Assembly (NCBI GenBank): GCA_050084985.1
Contig: JBITNC010000001.1
Span: 4,340,001 to 4,404,000 of the forward strand
Length of the DNA stretch: 64,000 nt
DNA from: Nageia nagi
Taxonomy: Eukaryota; Pinophyta
Reading direction: 5' to 3'
The position numbers and the translations under genes were made by a program. How positions within the stretch are numbered: position 1 is the first letter of the stretch; every line of letters starts with the position of its first letter. Below are positions 1 through 11,530 of this stretch, in pieces. The notes beneath the pieces were generated by a model. That model was not told where the DNA came from. It ran no database searches and was given only the letters and a program-made list of their open reading frames with translations.

Positions 1-429
1 AGAATACTTAGTAGCCATAGCATCATCCCACTCTTGTATCCCATGAGCCTATGAAAAATAATGTGGATCAATCAAAATTGACTAACAAACAAGACTAATA
101 CCGATGGAAGGAGTATGTATAGAAGGTGGGAAATCCTGAATGAAAGGAGTTGCCTCCTCAATGGTAGTATGTGCCCACTTAGGCATAGTGGTAGTAGGTA
201 CAACAAGATCATCAACAAGTGATGTGGAAACCTCAACAACTATGATAGGAACCTAAATTGAAGGAGTAGGAGTAGTACTAGAATCATCCTCCATCATATC
301 AACCATGGAGAAACATAAAGTGAAGAAGAAGAAGAAGAAGAAGAAGAGAAAAAAGAAGATGAAGTGTCATAAGGATAAAGGCACTCATCAAACTAAACAT
401 GAGTATGAAACAAGACATCATGTGTAGTA
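1..429 (-). pseudogene. copia integrase-RT linker and start of reverse transcriptase
   Basis: The acidic, low-complexity linker (a GAA-repeat tract on the minus strand around 322-350) and the 'EWDDAMATKYS' sequence at the very edge correspond to the region where copia polyproteins pass from integrase to the reverse transcriptase N-terminus (W..AM..E). The catalytic RT blocks lie outside the window. Frame interruptions are present. Confidence 0.6.
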
Positions 430-1306
430 GGATCAATAAGTCAATAAGCCTTCATATCCTCATAATAATTAACAAAAATAAGTGGCTTACTCTTCTTGTC
501 CAAAACCTTTCTTTTCTTCTTCAAAATATGTGCCCAAATATAACTCCCAAAAACTCAAAAATATGATACATCAAGATTAATCCTAGACCAAGCCTCCTAT
601 GGAGTAATATGATTAATAGCTCTATGGGGTGTGTGATTTTGAATATAATTTACACAATTAACTACCTTGACCCAAAAAATAGGTGCAAAATCTCTAAAAT
701 GCATCATACAATTAGCTATCTCCTTCAAAGTATGATTTTTCCTCTGAATCACACTATTCTACTAAGATGTGTGAGAAATAGAATGTTGATGTACAATCCC
801 ATGTGCAATAAGAAAATCAAAAAACTCAATGCTAAATTACTCCCCCCCATTATCTGTACGAAGCTTTTTGATGCATGTGGAGCCTGATTCTCAACCAAAG
901 CTTTGAAAACTTTGAAGTGAGAGAAAACATCACTTTTATACTTGAGAAAATATACCCAACTATGTCTTAAGAAATCATCTATAAATTCCAATGCATACTT
1001 AGCTCCCTTGAAAGGTGTAGGAAAGACCATCAAATCACTATGAATCAACTCCAAGGTTGAAGATGCTCTATGAGATTTACCTTTAGGAAAAAAATCTTGA
1101 TGTTGTTTACCAAGTGCATAACCTAGAAAAATACCATCACTAGAGTAAACATTAGGTAATCCAATAACCATGTCATGAGTGCTCAACTCCTTTAAATACC
1201 TATAATTGAGATGACCAAATCTCTCATGCCAAAGTTTGTTCTCAAAATTTGCATGAGCAACAAGGCATGAGCCTGAAGAAGTATGAAAACCCTTAAAGAA
1301 ATACAA
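430..1306 (-). pseudogene. copia integrase, decayed
   Basis: The pre-integrase motif LWHERFGHLNYRYLKEL is followed by the integrase core starting with LELIHSDLMVFP (first catalytic Asp) and FIDDFLRHSWVYFLKYKSDVF. The usual SDNGGE second-Asp block has decayed (IMGGSN). A GVAER-like region with the catalytic Glu is not clear, but IANCMMHFRDFAPIFWVKVV and later integrase C-terminal/linker sequence follow in a shifted frame down to about 430, with two or more stops. In the family this enzyme inserts the cDNA into the chromosome. Here it is non-functional. Confidence 0.8.
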
Positions 1307-1674
1307 TCATGCATCATGATCAATAACTCCTTTAGAAATAAGTGATTGTGGATCCTTTAGACTTCTAATATTTGCTTTATAAGGTGTGAACAAGACATTT
1401 TGCCATGTGCTTAAAGTGCATATCTGATATATGGAAAGAAGATTTGTTGAAATATTAGGCACATAAAGAACATTGCATATACAAACACCATTAACCATAA
1501 TATTTCCTTTTCCTTGAACATGAATAAAAGAAGAATCTCCAACCTCAATGCTAGAAGTGGAACTCGAAGAGAGTGAGGCAAATGACTCTTTGGAAGATGA
1601 CATATGATGGGAAGCTCATGAATCTAACCCAAGTATGAGAGTAAGACTTAGAAGACCTTCCATGGACATTAAGG
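1195..1674 (-). pseudogene. copia protease and pre-integrase segment, active site broken
   Basis: The copia aspartic protease signature is recognisable at 1613-1624, but it reads Asp-Ser-stop-Ala: the TGA at 1616-1618 occupies the position of the glycine in the DSGA motif. The following segment (ASHHMSSSKE, then GKGNIMVNG...VLYVPNISTNLLS) is the normal C-terminal part of the protease, ending in the 'nLlS' motif that precedes the GAG-pre-integrase zinc region. The stop would prevent polyprotein maturation. Family assignment rests on the motif order. Confidence 0.8.
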
Positions 1675-2515
1675 GCTTTACCATGTTCTTTTGATGCATC
1701 AATCTTATGCTTTTTCATGGATTCTACTAAATCTTGCAACTTTTTCTAACACCTGCTAGCAATATGACCATCCTTTTTGCAATAGGTACAAGGGTGTTAG
1801 ACTTCTCTTTTTTTATAGAAGAGTCCTTAGACTTAGAATCATTTAGACATGGTTTAGGAGAAGTAGAAGTGTGTTTAGATTTAGCTTTGGATTTACCTTT
1901 CCCTTTTGAAGTAGATGCAACTAAAGCTTTTGAAGAAGAGGCAGAAGACTCCAGAGTGGAAAGTTTGATCTCTTCCCTAGTAAGTCTTTCACAAAACTCT
2001 TCTAAGCTAGGCAAAGTGAAATTCTTGCCAAGTGCATCCATAGTAGAAAGGAATGTAGATGCAAAAATATGAAAAGGTCCCCTTAATTTTGAAAGAATGA
2101 GATACACATAATATTTATCTTCCTTCTTTTTACTACTTCCTTTTAATTGTGTGAGAAGTTCCATAAATTTGGTGAGGTAGTCAACAATTGTTGTGAGTTA
2201 TGCTTCAAGCTTCATAGACCTTATGTGATCAACCTTACCAAATAATTTTTCAAGTTTATCCATACATTCAAAAGTAATTTTGCATCCATCTAAGTGAAAT
2301 CAAAGACTTTCACTTATACTCATGCTAATTTGTCCCATTACCTCATACAATTTCCCTTTATGCATAAAAACCTCATAATATTTAGTGAATGTGGGTTATT
2401 TTTCTTCAAGAAGATGAGTGAGTCCTTTTTGTACAATTAAGTAAAGAAATCTTGGTTTCCATGTGTGGTAGTTATGTGGTGTTAATAGTTTAATTGTTAT
2501 TGTAGAAGAAGCCAT
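1675..2515 (-). pseudogene. copia gag, frameshifted
   Basis: The gag reading frame appears to start at the Met codon ending at 2515 (MASSTITIKLLTPHNY), followed by the usual 'W...L' gag N-terminus. Further gag sequence (LRGPF...F...L and a Lys/Ser-rich linker) lies in a second frame at 1727-2164. A perfect CX2CX4HX4C zinc knuckle (CTYCKKDGHIASRC) reads at 1749-1790 in yet another frame, and a stop follows it directly. At least two frameshifts therefore separate the start, the body and the knuckle. In its family the product would coat the element RNA in a virus-like particle. This copy cannot make it. Confidence 0.8.
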
Positions 2516-3371
2516 CTTGCTAAAAAAAGATAAATCAAACAACATAAGGGGTGCAAAAATCTTCACCAACACCAAAGCAACCCCACCCAAAATTTATTAA
2601 TCCTTCAAAGAAATGGTCTCCTCAAAAAAATTATCTTATAATTTTAGGCCATAATCAATTTTGCTGAAAAGATCTTAGCTCCTATGTTACAATGCAAAAA
2701 ATGGCATCTCAAACTGAGTCTATTTGCTTAACTTATGGAATTAAATTTATTGAAGGCAAAATAGTAAATATTAAAGGGTTCCAACTATAGATAAATTTAA
2801 TGAAATTAAAAAATAGTCAATTTCATTAATAACTCAAATGCAGAACTTTGAATTGAGATTCTAGGAAAACCATGAAACCAAATGAGATTGTTCAAGTACT
2901 CATTTTGAAGCTCATGAGATGAAGAATGCTTTAAGACTCTCAGTTCTAGAAAATGGAGTCCTATGAAGGAGCAATCTCAAAAAAGGTGATTGTTGTGTAG
3001 GCTATCAAATTTTTAATAGACCAAATCTTAAAACTCTTGTAACTTTTGCATTTTAGCTCAAATTTACAAGATCCAAAAACCAAAACTCTTCTACTTAAAA
3101 AAAAAAGTATTTGAATTTGGAATCAAAATCCAAATTTGATACTCTAAAACCTAAAAAATCTAATAACAAATCACGTGAATGTGTAGCCAAAAATTGAATG
3201 CCCAATAGTACAGCATGCCTAAGTGACATAGAAGGTTCAAAGCTTCAATCAACAAATGAGTAACCTCTAAGAAAAAAAATAAGACCAAAGAGGTGATAAA
3301 GAACTCATATAGAAAACCAATTGAATTAGAAACAAGAACTTCAAAGGTCTTGAACACTTGCAAATATGATC

Positions 3372-3384
3372 GGGTCTGACACCA
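3372..3384 (-). other. Probable primer-binding site of the left copia element
   Basis: On the minus strand this reads TGGTGTCAGACCC, a close but imperfect match to the plant initiator-Met tRNA complement TGGTATCAGAGCC. It directly abuts a sequence ending ...TTTTCA, as expected for an LTR 3' end. Confidence 0.5.
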
Positions 3385-3960
3385 TGAAAAGAATGATGGC
3401 CAAGAAGGTAAAACAATCATTCACCCAAGATCATAGAATTTGCAAAGCATCACAACAAACAATGAAGAGAAGTTAAAAAACTAATTAAATTCATCCATAG
3501 AAGCACCTTGAATAAATATTAATGGTGCATACAAAGAACATCTTGGAGAAATAACAAGAATTTGTTAATGACTCCAAATATACTAGGAAGAGGACAAAAG
3601 AAAGACACCTAATATCCTATTAATACTTAAGTAGGAAATAAATATCTAATAAAAATAAATAAACTCTAATAACTAAGCCATTACATAAAGTTTAGGGATT
3701 TTTTAATGTACCAATGCTAAAAATCAAATACATGTCAGAGATCCAACTTCAAACTCACCTTATTTGGTAAGATAAAGAACACCAAATACAATTAGTTACA
3801 AGGTTTACCTTGAACCTTTGCAATCTCTTCACAAGAGTATCTATGAGACTTCCTCCTTTCCTATCTATGAGAAAAGTCATTTTAACCATTATTATATGTG
3901 AAGATGGAGATTTATGCAAGGTTGAAAGCTTGGGTAGTGATAATAGTATAAACACATGAT
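3385..3960 (-). mobile_element. Putative 5' LTR of the left copia element (right boundary not found)
   Basis: The sequence starts TGAAAAGAATGATGG on the plus strand directly after the PBS-like site, so it should be the 3' end of a minus-strand 5' LTR. The partner LTR is outside the window, so the outer boundary cannot be set. The end given here is only a nominal limit. No convincing TATA box was seen. Confidence 0.35.
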
Positions 3961-6900
3961 TTTAATAATGATGGCTATAATCAAATTAACATGAAAGTTG
4001 TGGATTATTACACTAGATCCTAGAGGATTGCAAAGAAGTGATATCCCAAGCTTTACAACTAGAAAATAAAGTAAAGTATTCTTGGAAAAATTTTCTTTAT
4101 TATTTCAACTTGTGCTAGACCTTTTGATGATGGTGTTGTTCCCCAACTTGGGTGCCTTTTTCTAATCCAAACTTCGATAATAACTATGTCAAGTTAGTTG
4201 TTTGCAATTCCAAATTTTTAACAATGTTCCTTCTCTTTTGAAAGAGATGGGAAAATATAATTTTTATGGAACTTGATAACCCTTCCCATCCTAGCCCATT
4301 TTGGAATGAAGTTGCAAAAATCACCTAAAAGTTGCAAAAATCACCTAAAATCATTGTAAAAGAATATAATATTTCCATAGATATGCAGTGAGTGGGAGTG
4401 AAAGTCTCCATATGCTTTGGAAAATATGGTATTGTTGAGGTGCTTATATACAATTTAAATCTAAATAAATGAAAATGGATTCCACCATGTCTGTTGAAGA
4501 ACTTGCATGAATGTTGTCCATAGATGTACAACCATGCATGTAGCTTAACATACTTAACAAATTTTTAGTATTCCTTGATATGATACTAGTAATTTCACAT
4601 ACCCTTCAATTGATTGCTTTAGAACTTTAAGGAGTATGAGGGAAAACATGTGTTCATGCTCAAGAATAGATAACTTATTTTGTCAAGGTTTTAGATATTA
4701 TTTAAATTTGAAGGATCTAAATCTATATTCATATAATGTTGCTCTTTGTTTTCAATTTATCTCTTTTAAGGCAAAAGAGAGAATATAACATAACCAAAAC
4801 AAACTTGGTGATTTTATTATACAACTTAATTATATGAGAAATAATAATTCAAATATTTAATTGATATACATTTACTTCTAGATAAACTTTGACAGATCCT
4901 ACAAATTGAAGGGTTTAAAAGGATATTAAAAGACTTATCTATCTATTAACAAATTAAAATTAGCTTGAACTTATATGCATAAACTAGAAATAAAAATCAT
5001 ACAATGTGAAATAAACCCTTTTTATTTTATTATGCTTGAATATTAAATATCTTAAGTATTTTTATATTTAATTATACTCTTTTGTATGTTTATGAAAGTT
5101 AAAACACTTTTGTTTATATTCATTAATTGTAAATAAAATTTTATATTTAATCAAATAAAATATTTTGATTTCACTATATCAAATTGGACCCTCATTTCTA
5201 GCTTTGAGATTTCACACCATAAATTATGTGATAATGGTTTTGAAACTATTATAACTTTCCTTTCTCACTTTAAAATATAAATTAAAATCTATTCACTTGA
5301 CCCAGTTGTCAAGGTATATCAAGATTAAACATGATTCAAAGTAGATTTAAAGAAATTGATCTCTTTGTTACTAATGACTTGGTATATAGATTCTTAATTG
5401 CCATTTTGATTCGATATATAATATCGCATTAAGCCTATAACACGAAATTATCCTCCTATCCAAAGCATTTTAATATTGTTACAATAGATGGTGTTGACTC
5501 CTATTAAAGAATCTTATATATTAAAATAAACCCCTCAATTACAAAAACCAATATTATGCTCGAACAATCTTCTTCCAAATTTTAAACGAAAAAAATCATA
5601 ATAAAATAGATGAAATCGAAATCAAAATCAAAATCCCCACATTTTTTTCAATGAAAAAAAAATCTTTACAACAATTGAAAAATAACTAGCACTTCCTCAT
5701 TCACATAAATTATTGTAAGAAATTTTTTCAAATAATCATAAAATGAATAACAATAATCACTTCTTATTATTTCGTACATTAATAACCTCCATTAATCATT
5801 TATACAAATTTTTTATCCTAATGAGTTGTGTTTATTCGTTGTTCAACCTCCAAAATCATACAACTTTCTAAATAAAACAATGATGCATAGAGCAATGCCA
5901 CACATCTCGACAGAGAAAAAAACAAAGTATAACTACTGTTTTTGTACTCGCAAGGACAATTATTTTTCGACCCCCACATAGTTCCAAAAAAAGAAAAAAC
6001 ATAGGAAGTCCATCTTTACCAATAGGACTGCTCCATGCGTTCAATCATTCACGTCTAAAGGACCACATTTGGCAAATAGCAAAGCCAGCCATTAATAATC
6101 AAACAAGAGGAAGTCACTCTTGGCCAGAAGATCCCACCACGCTTTTTCCAACGGCTAAAGTCGCTCTTAAAATAATGTCCAATGTGGACTGGATGTCATG
6201 TCACTCTCTACTTTTGAAACCTTCGTTATGCCTCGTAAATTAAGCAATCACACTTCTAACTCCACCTGTAAAGACAAAAATGTACATGGAAATCAGCATA
6301 ATCTGTCAAAATCTCAAAAAAGAAAATTGTCCCTCGCGTGCGAAGGAGTGTGGTACGTTGTTCTTCGAGTGGGAACATCACTTTCGAGTTTTGACTACAA
6401 TTATTTTATTGGATTATGCAACGGCTAGGAGCTCTCAAGCTTTGTGATGTTAAGGATATTCAGACTCTTTATTATAAGACTTGGAACTTGACTTTATTTA
6501 TGCTTCATAAAAACTTTATTTTAAATGTCAACACTGGCACAAACAAAATACATAAAGAGAGCGGGTGATGTTAAGAAGTAATAAATTTCTTTAGTGGAAG
6601 AAAAATTAATAATTAGTATGTGAATAATGTTTTTTATGGAATTATTGATGTGGGTTAATTGTTTGGAATTAGATTTCATGTATAGAGGTTTTTTTTTGTC
6701 AATTCATCATCTATCAACTCCATTTCATACATGATATTAATGGGGGAATTGGAATCTTGGGTTTCTCTTTTTCCACTTAATTTTAACTTACCCACTCCTC
6801 TCTAACTCCTTGCACATCTTTAAATTTTAAATAATGTTTTGTTGGTGTATCTTGATGTTTAAATTATTGCATGTAATACATATTATATTGGGTTTAAATG

Positions 6901-7266
6901 AAAAAAATAAAATAATATTTTGTAGATGACAAAAATAAAGATTTAAGGAAGACCATTCAATATTTGAGGTTGAATATGCAAGGAGCATGGGAGGAGAAGA
7001 GGATTTGGATTATGGAAGATAGTCAGAAGAATCGCTAATACATTAAAAGATTCGGAACCAAATATCAATGGATAATATTAATATATTAAAGTGATAAATA
7101 TAGATACTCACGTAAGGAATAATATTAAATTTGTAATGATATTTTAAGAATATTATTAAATTCTAAAGCTTTTTAATATATAAATCTAAAATGATTGATT
7201 TTTTCTTACTATTTGGAATCTATTAATATTAATTACAAGGTTAAATTATATCAATAAAATTAAAAA

Positions 7267-7268
<2 letters not shown>
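3961..7268. other. Anonymous AT-rich DNA, no recognisable gene
   Basis: No retroelement domain, RNA gene or host gene is recognisable. At 4081-4560 (plus) there are short coding-like runs (NPSHPSPFWNEVAK) interrupted by stops, which I cannot assign. At 5900-6430 the DNA is somewhat richer in G+C and contains a 76-codon ORF (6198-6428, plus) of no recognisable family. Homopolymer A/T runs are frequent. Confidence 0.5.
4311..4350. repeat. 20-bp perfect tandem duplication
   Basis: Positions 4311-4330 are repeated exactly at 4331-4350 (unit begins GTTGCAAAAATC). This looks like replication slippage. Confidence 0.9.

Positions 7269-7322
<54 letters not shown>
7269..7322. repeat. (AT)n microsatellite
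   Basis: An uninterrupted AT dinucleotide tract of 54 bases, flanked by AT-rich single-copy-looking DNA. Confidence 0.95.
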
Positions 7323-7324
<2 letters not shown>

Positions 7325-8052
7325 TAAAATGAAATGTATTGTTATTTATGAAAATGAATTTCATATATTAGAAATTTATTAGGCATCATTGATATTCAAT
7401 ATAATGTAAGTTATGATAATTAATATACTTCATCTTAATTATCCCTTCCATGTTATAATTAATCAACAACAAATTTAGATTATGAAGTGCAAAAGTATGA
7501 AAGTTATCACATATTTCAAGAGAAATATCAATAATAATTATTATTATCAAATAGAGCTTAATCATTAGTAGATCCCACATGACAATTGGTTTTAAACTTA
7601 TTACATCTATTTTTCAAGCACAAGAGGCTACAAATTGGAAGCATTTTAGGAATAGGAAGGACTACACATCAACACATTACTACTAAACCCACTAGGGTTA
7701 CTCTCTCTAATTGCATACTGTGAGCTTTTTTTGGATCTTAAATGTCAAGGGAGCCCCCTAACACTCTTCATTTACGGACTTGTACTTATTCAATATGACC
7801 TATTGAATTTGACACTTTGGAGACCCTCTGCTACTTTTTTCTTTGTCTACTTCTCACTCTTACATAATGTAGTTGTTTTACTTCTCCCTGGCTCTTCTTA
7901 TATGTATTTTTCTATAGTCTCATTAACCTTTTTTTATCCCCTATGGACATTAATATCAAATTTCAAAATATAAAGTATAAAAAATCAATGATGAAGAATC
8001 AACAATATTAAAAGGGATATACGAAATATATTTAATTGAATTAATGAAATAA
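7323..8052. other. Anonymous AT-rich DNA
   Basis: No recognisable gene. It contains an 80-codon plus-strand ORF (7731-7973) rich in Leu and Phe, typical of chance ORFs in such DNA. Confidence 0.5.
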
Positions 8053-8830
8053 TCAATAAAACTAATAATGATTAATAAATAAATACAATTAAATATTGCC
8101 TACATAATGCAATAACATTCAAGAGATCTAACAAATATAACTAAAAGTGAGTGCACCTAAATGGAAGCAATCCCGAAGAGGTGAAGCCTCAAATAAATTT
8201 AGATTCAACAAGATATGTGAAAAACCAAATATGATTGTGTTATGATTTGGATCAATGTTTGTCATCTCTTAGATTTGTTACTCTAAATATCTACAAAAAA
8301 ATTGTTAACATTATCATAACAATCAAACTCATTAATGATTTTATAGTTTATGAATTAGACAATGCACATAGAATAGAAAATTATAAAACGCTCAAGAGCA
8401 AAATATATCTATATCAAAAGGTTGCATGTTTGATTCATGTTGGGTTCACCAAAAATGTAGATAATAAAAATATTAATAATTAATAAATAAATGCAATTAG
8501 ATATTTCCTACAAGGTGCAACAACATTTAAGATCTAGCAAATATAACTAAGAATGTGTGTACCTAAATAGAAACAATCCTCAAGAGATGTAACCTCAGAT
8601 AACTATAGATTGGATCAAATCTACAATGAACTAAAAATGTATATTCTATGACCCAAATCAATGTTCATCATATCTTAGATATGTCACTATAAATATCTTA
8701 AAGCAAAATCATCGACGTTATCATAATAATCAAACTTGTTGACAATTTGGTATTTCATGAACTAGACAATGCACATAGAGTAGAATATCATAAAGAGCTC
8801 AAGAGGGTAACAGATTTATATCAAATAAGT
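8053..8830. repeat. Diverged tandem duplication, ~408-bp period
   Basis: About 8053-8425 and 8461-8830 are diverged direct copies. Landmarks shared in order are ATTAATAAATAAAT (8071 and 8479), 'caatgtttgtcat / caatgttcatcat', 'TAGACAATGCACATAGA' and 'CTCAAGAG'. Neither copy codes for anything recognisable. Their divergence suggests an old duplication. Confidence 0.85.
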
Positions 8831-9267
8831 GCCATTTAGAGACACTATGAGAGTTTTGTGGTATTTTAATTCGACCTATGAGATGAGATCCAATAGGGAA
8901 TGTCATGACATGCTCCTCATTTTATACCTATCAAGATATAGAAAATAGTGATCACTAACAATCCCATAATAACAAGATAATATTTATAAGCTTAAGATAT
9001 TTCTATATATAATCATGATTAATAATAACTAGCATTGATTACCATATTATTAAAATATTATTAGCATGTTAGCCTTGATATTTATATAATACAAATAATA
9101 TCTTGCATAGATATACTAAATATGAGTTAATAATAAATAGAAAATCATTTTTAAATGTTTACAATAATGTAAAGATTGGATAATATATTGAAAATAAATA
9201 TAATAAAATGATGATAAACAAATACTTGTATTTTAGTGGATTAGGAGTGCTATGTATAGTACGAGTT
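8831..9267. other. Anonymous AT-rich DNA
   Basis: No gene or repeat family recognised. Confidence 0.5.
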
Positions 9268-9411
9268 TGTTAAGTCAAAAAATTTTAATCTCAGAAGAAT
9301 ATTATTATTGAGCTATTTTTTGTCTTGTAATTAATGGATTGCAAATCTTATATATGTATTTGCTCATATATTCAATAATAGAACATCAAGGTTCTCAAAT
9401 GGTATCAGAGA
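9268..9411 (+). mobile_element. Short copia-like LTR end plus PBS (remnant)
   Basis: At 9400-9411 the plus strand reads TGGTATCAGAGA, an almost exact initiator-Met primer-binding site. It stands two bases after a candidate LTR end (GGTTCTCA, ending 9397). The preceding sequence has the style of a short copia LTR: TGTTAAGTC near 9268, a CTTATATATG TATA-like box, then 'TTCAATAATAGAACATCAAGG'. The element would be about 130 bases per LTR, but no partner LTR and no gag were found downstream. It may be a truncated copia element or a TRIM-like element. Confidence 0.5.
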
Positions 9412-10451
9412 ATTCCTAGGTTGAATCAAAGGCATTAAAACTCATGGACTTGATCAAGGAGGAGTTTGCATCTATACTAATTTGAAGACTACCTATGTGG
9501 AGTCTATGATTGTTGCAATAAAGAAAGATCTACCAAGGGATCATAAAGAGAGAATGCAACCAGATTGCATGAGAAAAAGATAAAGGCCATGTTAGTGAAA
9601 AGAGGTTGCGTATAGTGAAGGGCCATCATTTATATCTCTGAATACTTATTGCAAGTCATATGGAGATTTGGATACATTGCAAAAAGGAAATTTGTAACTT
9701 AACTAAAGCAAAACTAAAACCTATAATTAGGGTCAATTCACACATAATTGGAGATAAATGCATGTGATCGAACTGAGATATTTATGACCTTGTGGTTGGT
9801 CATATAGTTCTAAACAAAGATTGAAGATTAAGATCTAAGGTCAGATTTAGACCAATGTGGAAGTTCAGTTTCTAAAATTCTCCCCCTTGATATTGTAGGA
9901 AACTCTTCTAGGAGTTCTCCAACATCAAAAATTAGAAACTTTGATTGATCATCCTTTTTCTTATTCTTTAGTTTTGAAGCCAAAAATTTAAAATTTTACA
10001 AATTTGATTTGAGCACTCATTTTGTTCATCATAGTTAGGTAGGTTCTTCTTCATCTCCATGTGCTTCGTGATGAAGGATTTTATTTTTGAGAAAATGTTG
10101 AAGCCTATGTAAAACCCAAGAACATGTGTTTGTACACTTAAAAGCTGATTGATAAGTTTGATGGAAACCATGTTTGAAGATTTACCAATACCAAAATTTG
10201 ATAGTAAAAATTATGTTTATAAGAGCAATAAAAATGAAGCATTTTCTAATTTCAAAATAATTATGAGGTAAAATCATTGATGTATATGAAGAACCATCAA
10301 ATTATAGCATGCTTGAAGGAGAAGAGAAGAGGTTGAAGAAAGAAGAGCAATACCAAAATTGCTTGACTCTCATGGACTTGAGGAAAAGTATGAAAAAAAT
10401 ATTTTTCCTTTAATTACTAATTGTAGATCAGCTTCAATATCATAGAAAATA
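9412..10451. other. Retroelement-like debris
   Basis: The minus strand at about 9878-9890 reads AAGGGGGAGAA followed by TTTTAG, which resembles a copia polypurine tract next to a 3' LTR. No matching LTR pair or domain could be confirmed. No gene is recognisable. Confidence 0.35.
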
Positions 10452-10724
10452 TTGAAATATTCTTATGGGTGTGATGAGGATACTCATAGAGATATTTATG
10501 ACAATATCCAAGATTACATGAGCAAGGAGGAGCCTTTTTCCTTTGAAGATCCTTTTGAAGGTATTTTTGAAAACCCATGTGAAGAGTCTTGTTCTTGCTG
10601 TGAAGAACCATATATGCTTAGAGAGACTTGTTGTGAAGACTCATGTGAAGACATGTCTTATGAAGAATGCATGCATATATCACTAGACCAACAATGGGAT
10701 TTAGGGGTAGCCAATTTGAGGTAA
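10452..10724 (+). CDS. Small Cys- and Asp/Glu-rich ORF, unknown
   Basis: A 90-codon ORF opens at ATG 10452. Its composition is far from chance: many Glu/Asp, and Cys pairs in CSCCEEP, TCCED and SCEDMSYEECMH. It has no signal peptide, no membrane segment and no motif I recognise. The repeated 'CEE/CED' spacing could bind metal, or the ORF could be the acidic linker of a decayed retroelement. No gene neighbour supports a function, and a plant gene with promoter and introns cannot be inferred. It could be a fragment of a larger frame that begins upstream. Confidence 0.3.
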   Translation: MKYSYGCDEDTHRDIYDNIQDYMSKEEPFSFEDPFEGIFENPCEESCSCCEEPYMLRETCCEDSCEDMSYEECMHISLDQQWDLGVANLR

Positions 10725-11074
10725 TTTTTTTGTGGTAGTTTTGAATCACACCAATTATTGTTTTAGAGGCGATTTTCATGGGGTGGATTTTTATCACCCC
10801 AAAAACCCATATGAATTAGGGAAAAATTATCCCTTAGTGAAACCCAAAAAAAAGGGCGCATGAGGGAACTTAATGGTGGAAACTTAATATTTTTATCATT
10901 TCAATATTTTTTAAGCTTAGGGGTTGGAAGGAGAGGGGTATTTGGTGTATTGGAAAGATGATAGAGGAAAGGGGAGATCATATGATAGGATACATGGTGA
11001 TACCAGATAAGGTTAGATATTTTTCTTAGGAGGCACAAGCAAGTATTTCAATCAATGACCTTGCAGACTTGCAA
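10725..11074. other. Anonymous DNA
   Basis: No gene recognised. It contains short purine-rich and pyrimidine-rich stretches only. Confidence 0.5.
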
Positions 11075-11097
11075 TATATTATATATATATATATTGT

Positions 11098-11143
<46 letters not shown>

Positions 11144-11158
11144 TGTGTGTGTGTGTGC
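11075..11158. repeat. Compound (TA)n-(GT)n microsatellite
   Basis: A short TA tract (about 11075-11092) is followed by GT repeats (about 11099-11157), interrupted once by TTTT. Confidence 0.95.
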
Positions 11159-11189
11159 ATGCACATGCACTTTATATTTTTTGAATTAT

Positions 11190-11530
11190 TTTAGAAACCC
11201 ATGAATATTGAAATCATTTCAAACCATGAAACTATATTTACATCATGTATTTATTAAACTTATCCTAGGTCTTGTGTATTATTTCACATGTTTCATGTAT
11301 CTATGGGCCTTTTTTAGAAAATCCATTTTATGTATTGTGTAATCATTGCAAACCATGAAACTATGTTTTTTTCATGCATCTTATCAAATAAATCTTGGAT
11401 CTTGTCTTATTATTCCATATATTTCATATGTCTATAGGCCTTTTTTAGAAAATCTATTTTATGTATCATGCAATCATTGTAGACTATAAAAATTTATTTG
11501 CATCATGTATCTTGTTAAACAAATCCATAA
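11190..11530 (-). pseudogene. Degenerate PPR motifs, two related copies
   Basis: On the minus strand the segment around 11330-11400 reads DKIQDLFDKMHEKNIVSW, a clear plant PPR motif end (A..LFdkM.ekNvvSWnamI). A related, more decayed copy lies at about 11210-11290. The two share long direct-repeat stretches (CTATAGGCC/CTATGGGCC, TTTTTTAGAAAAT). On the minus strand they lie downstream of the E-motif repeats, which is the reverse of the normal PLS-E order, so the gene has been rearranged. Confidence 0.65.

Larger units (their letters stand above)
1..3384 (-). mobile_element. Ty1/copia retrotransposon, 5' part, decayed, cut by window edge
   Basis: On the minus strand, reading from about 3384 down to 1, the remains of gag, zinc knuckle, protease, integrase and the beginning of reverse transcriptase follow in copia order (integrase before RT). 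The element leaves the window at position 1, so its 3' half and 3' LTR are not visible. About 870 bases without recognisable coding (2516-3371) lie between the gag start and a primer-binding-like site next to a putative LTR. Frameshifts and stops throughout show that it is dead. The copia assignment is firm; the lineage is not resolved. Confidence 0.85.

Noticed and set aside
1734-2072. 112-codon plus-strand ORF
   Set aside because: It lies opposite the copia gag and Lys/Ser-rich linker and has no independent support.
2640-2700. A decayed PBS (RC of AGCTCCTATGTTACA) close to the left copia gag start
   Set aside because: The match to the initiator-Met complement is poor. The site at 3372-3384 fits better, although it leaves a long leader.
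6198-6428. 76-codon ORF in a slightly G+C-richer stretch as a host gene
   Set aside because: No family resemblance, no clear promoter or splice context, and the length is within chance expectation.
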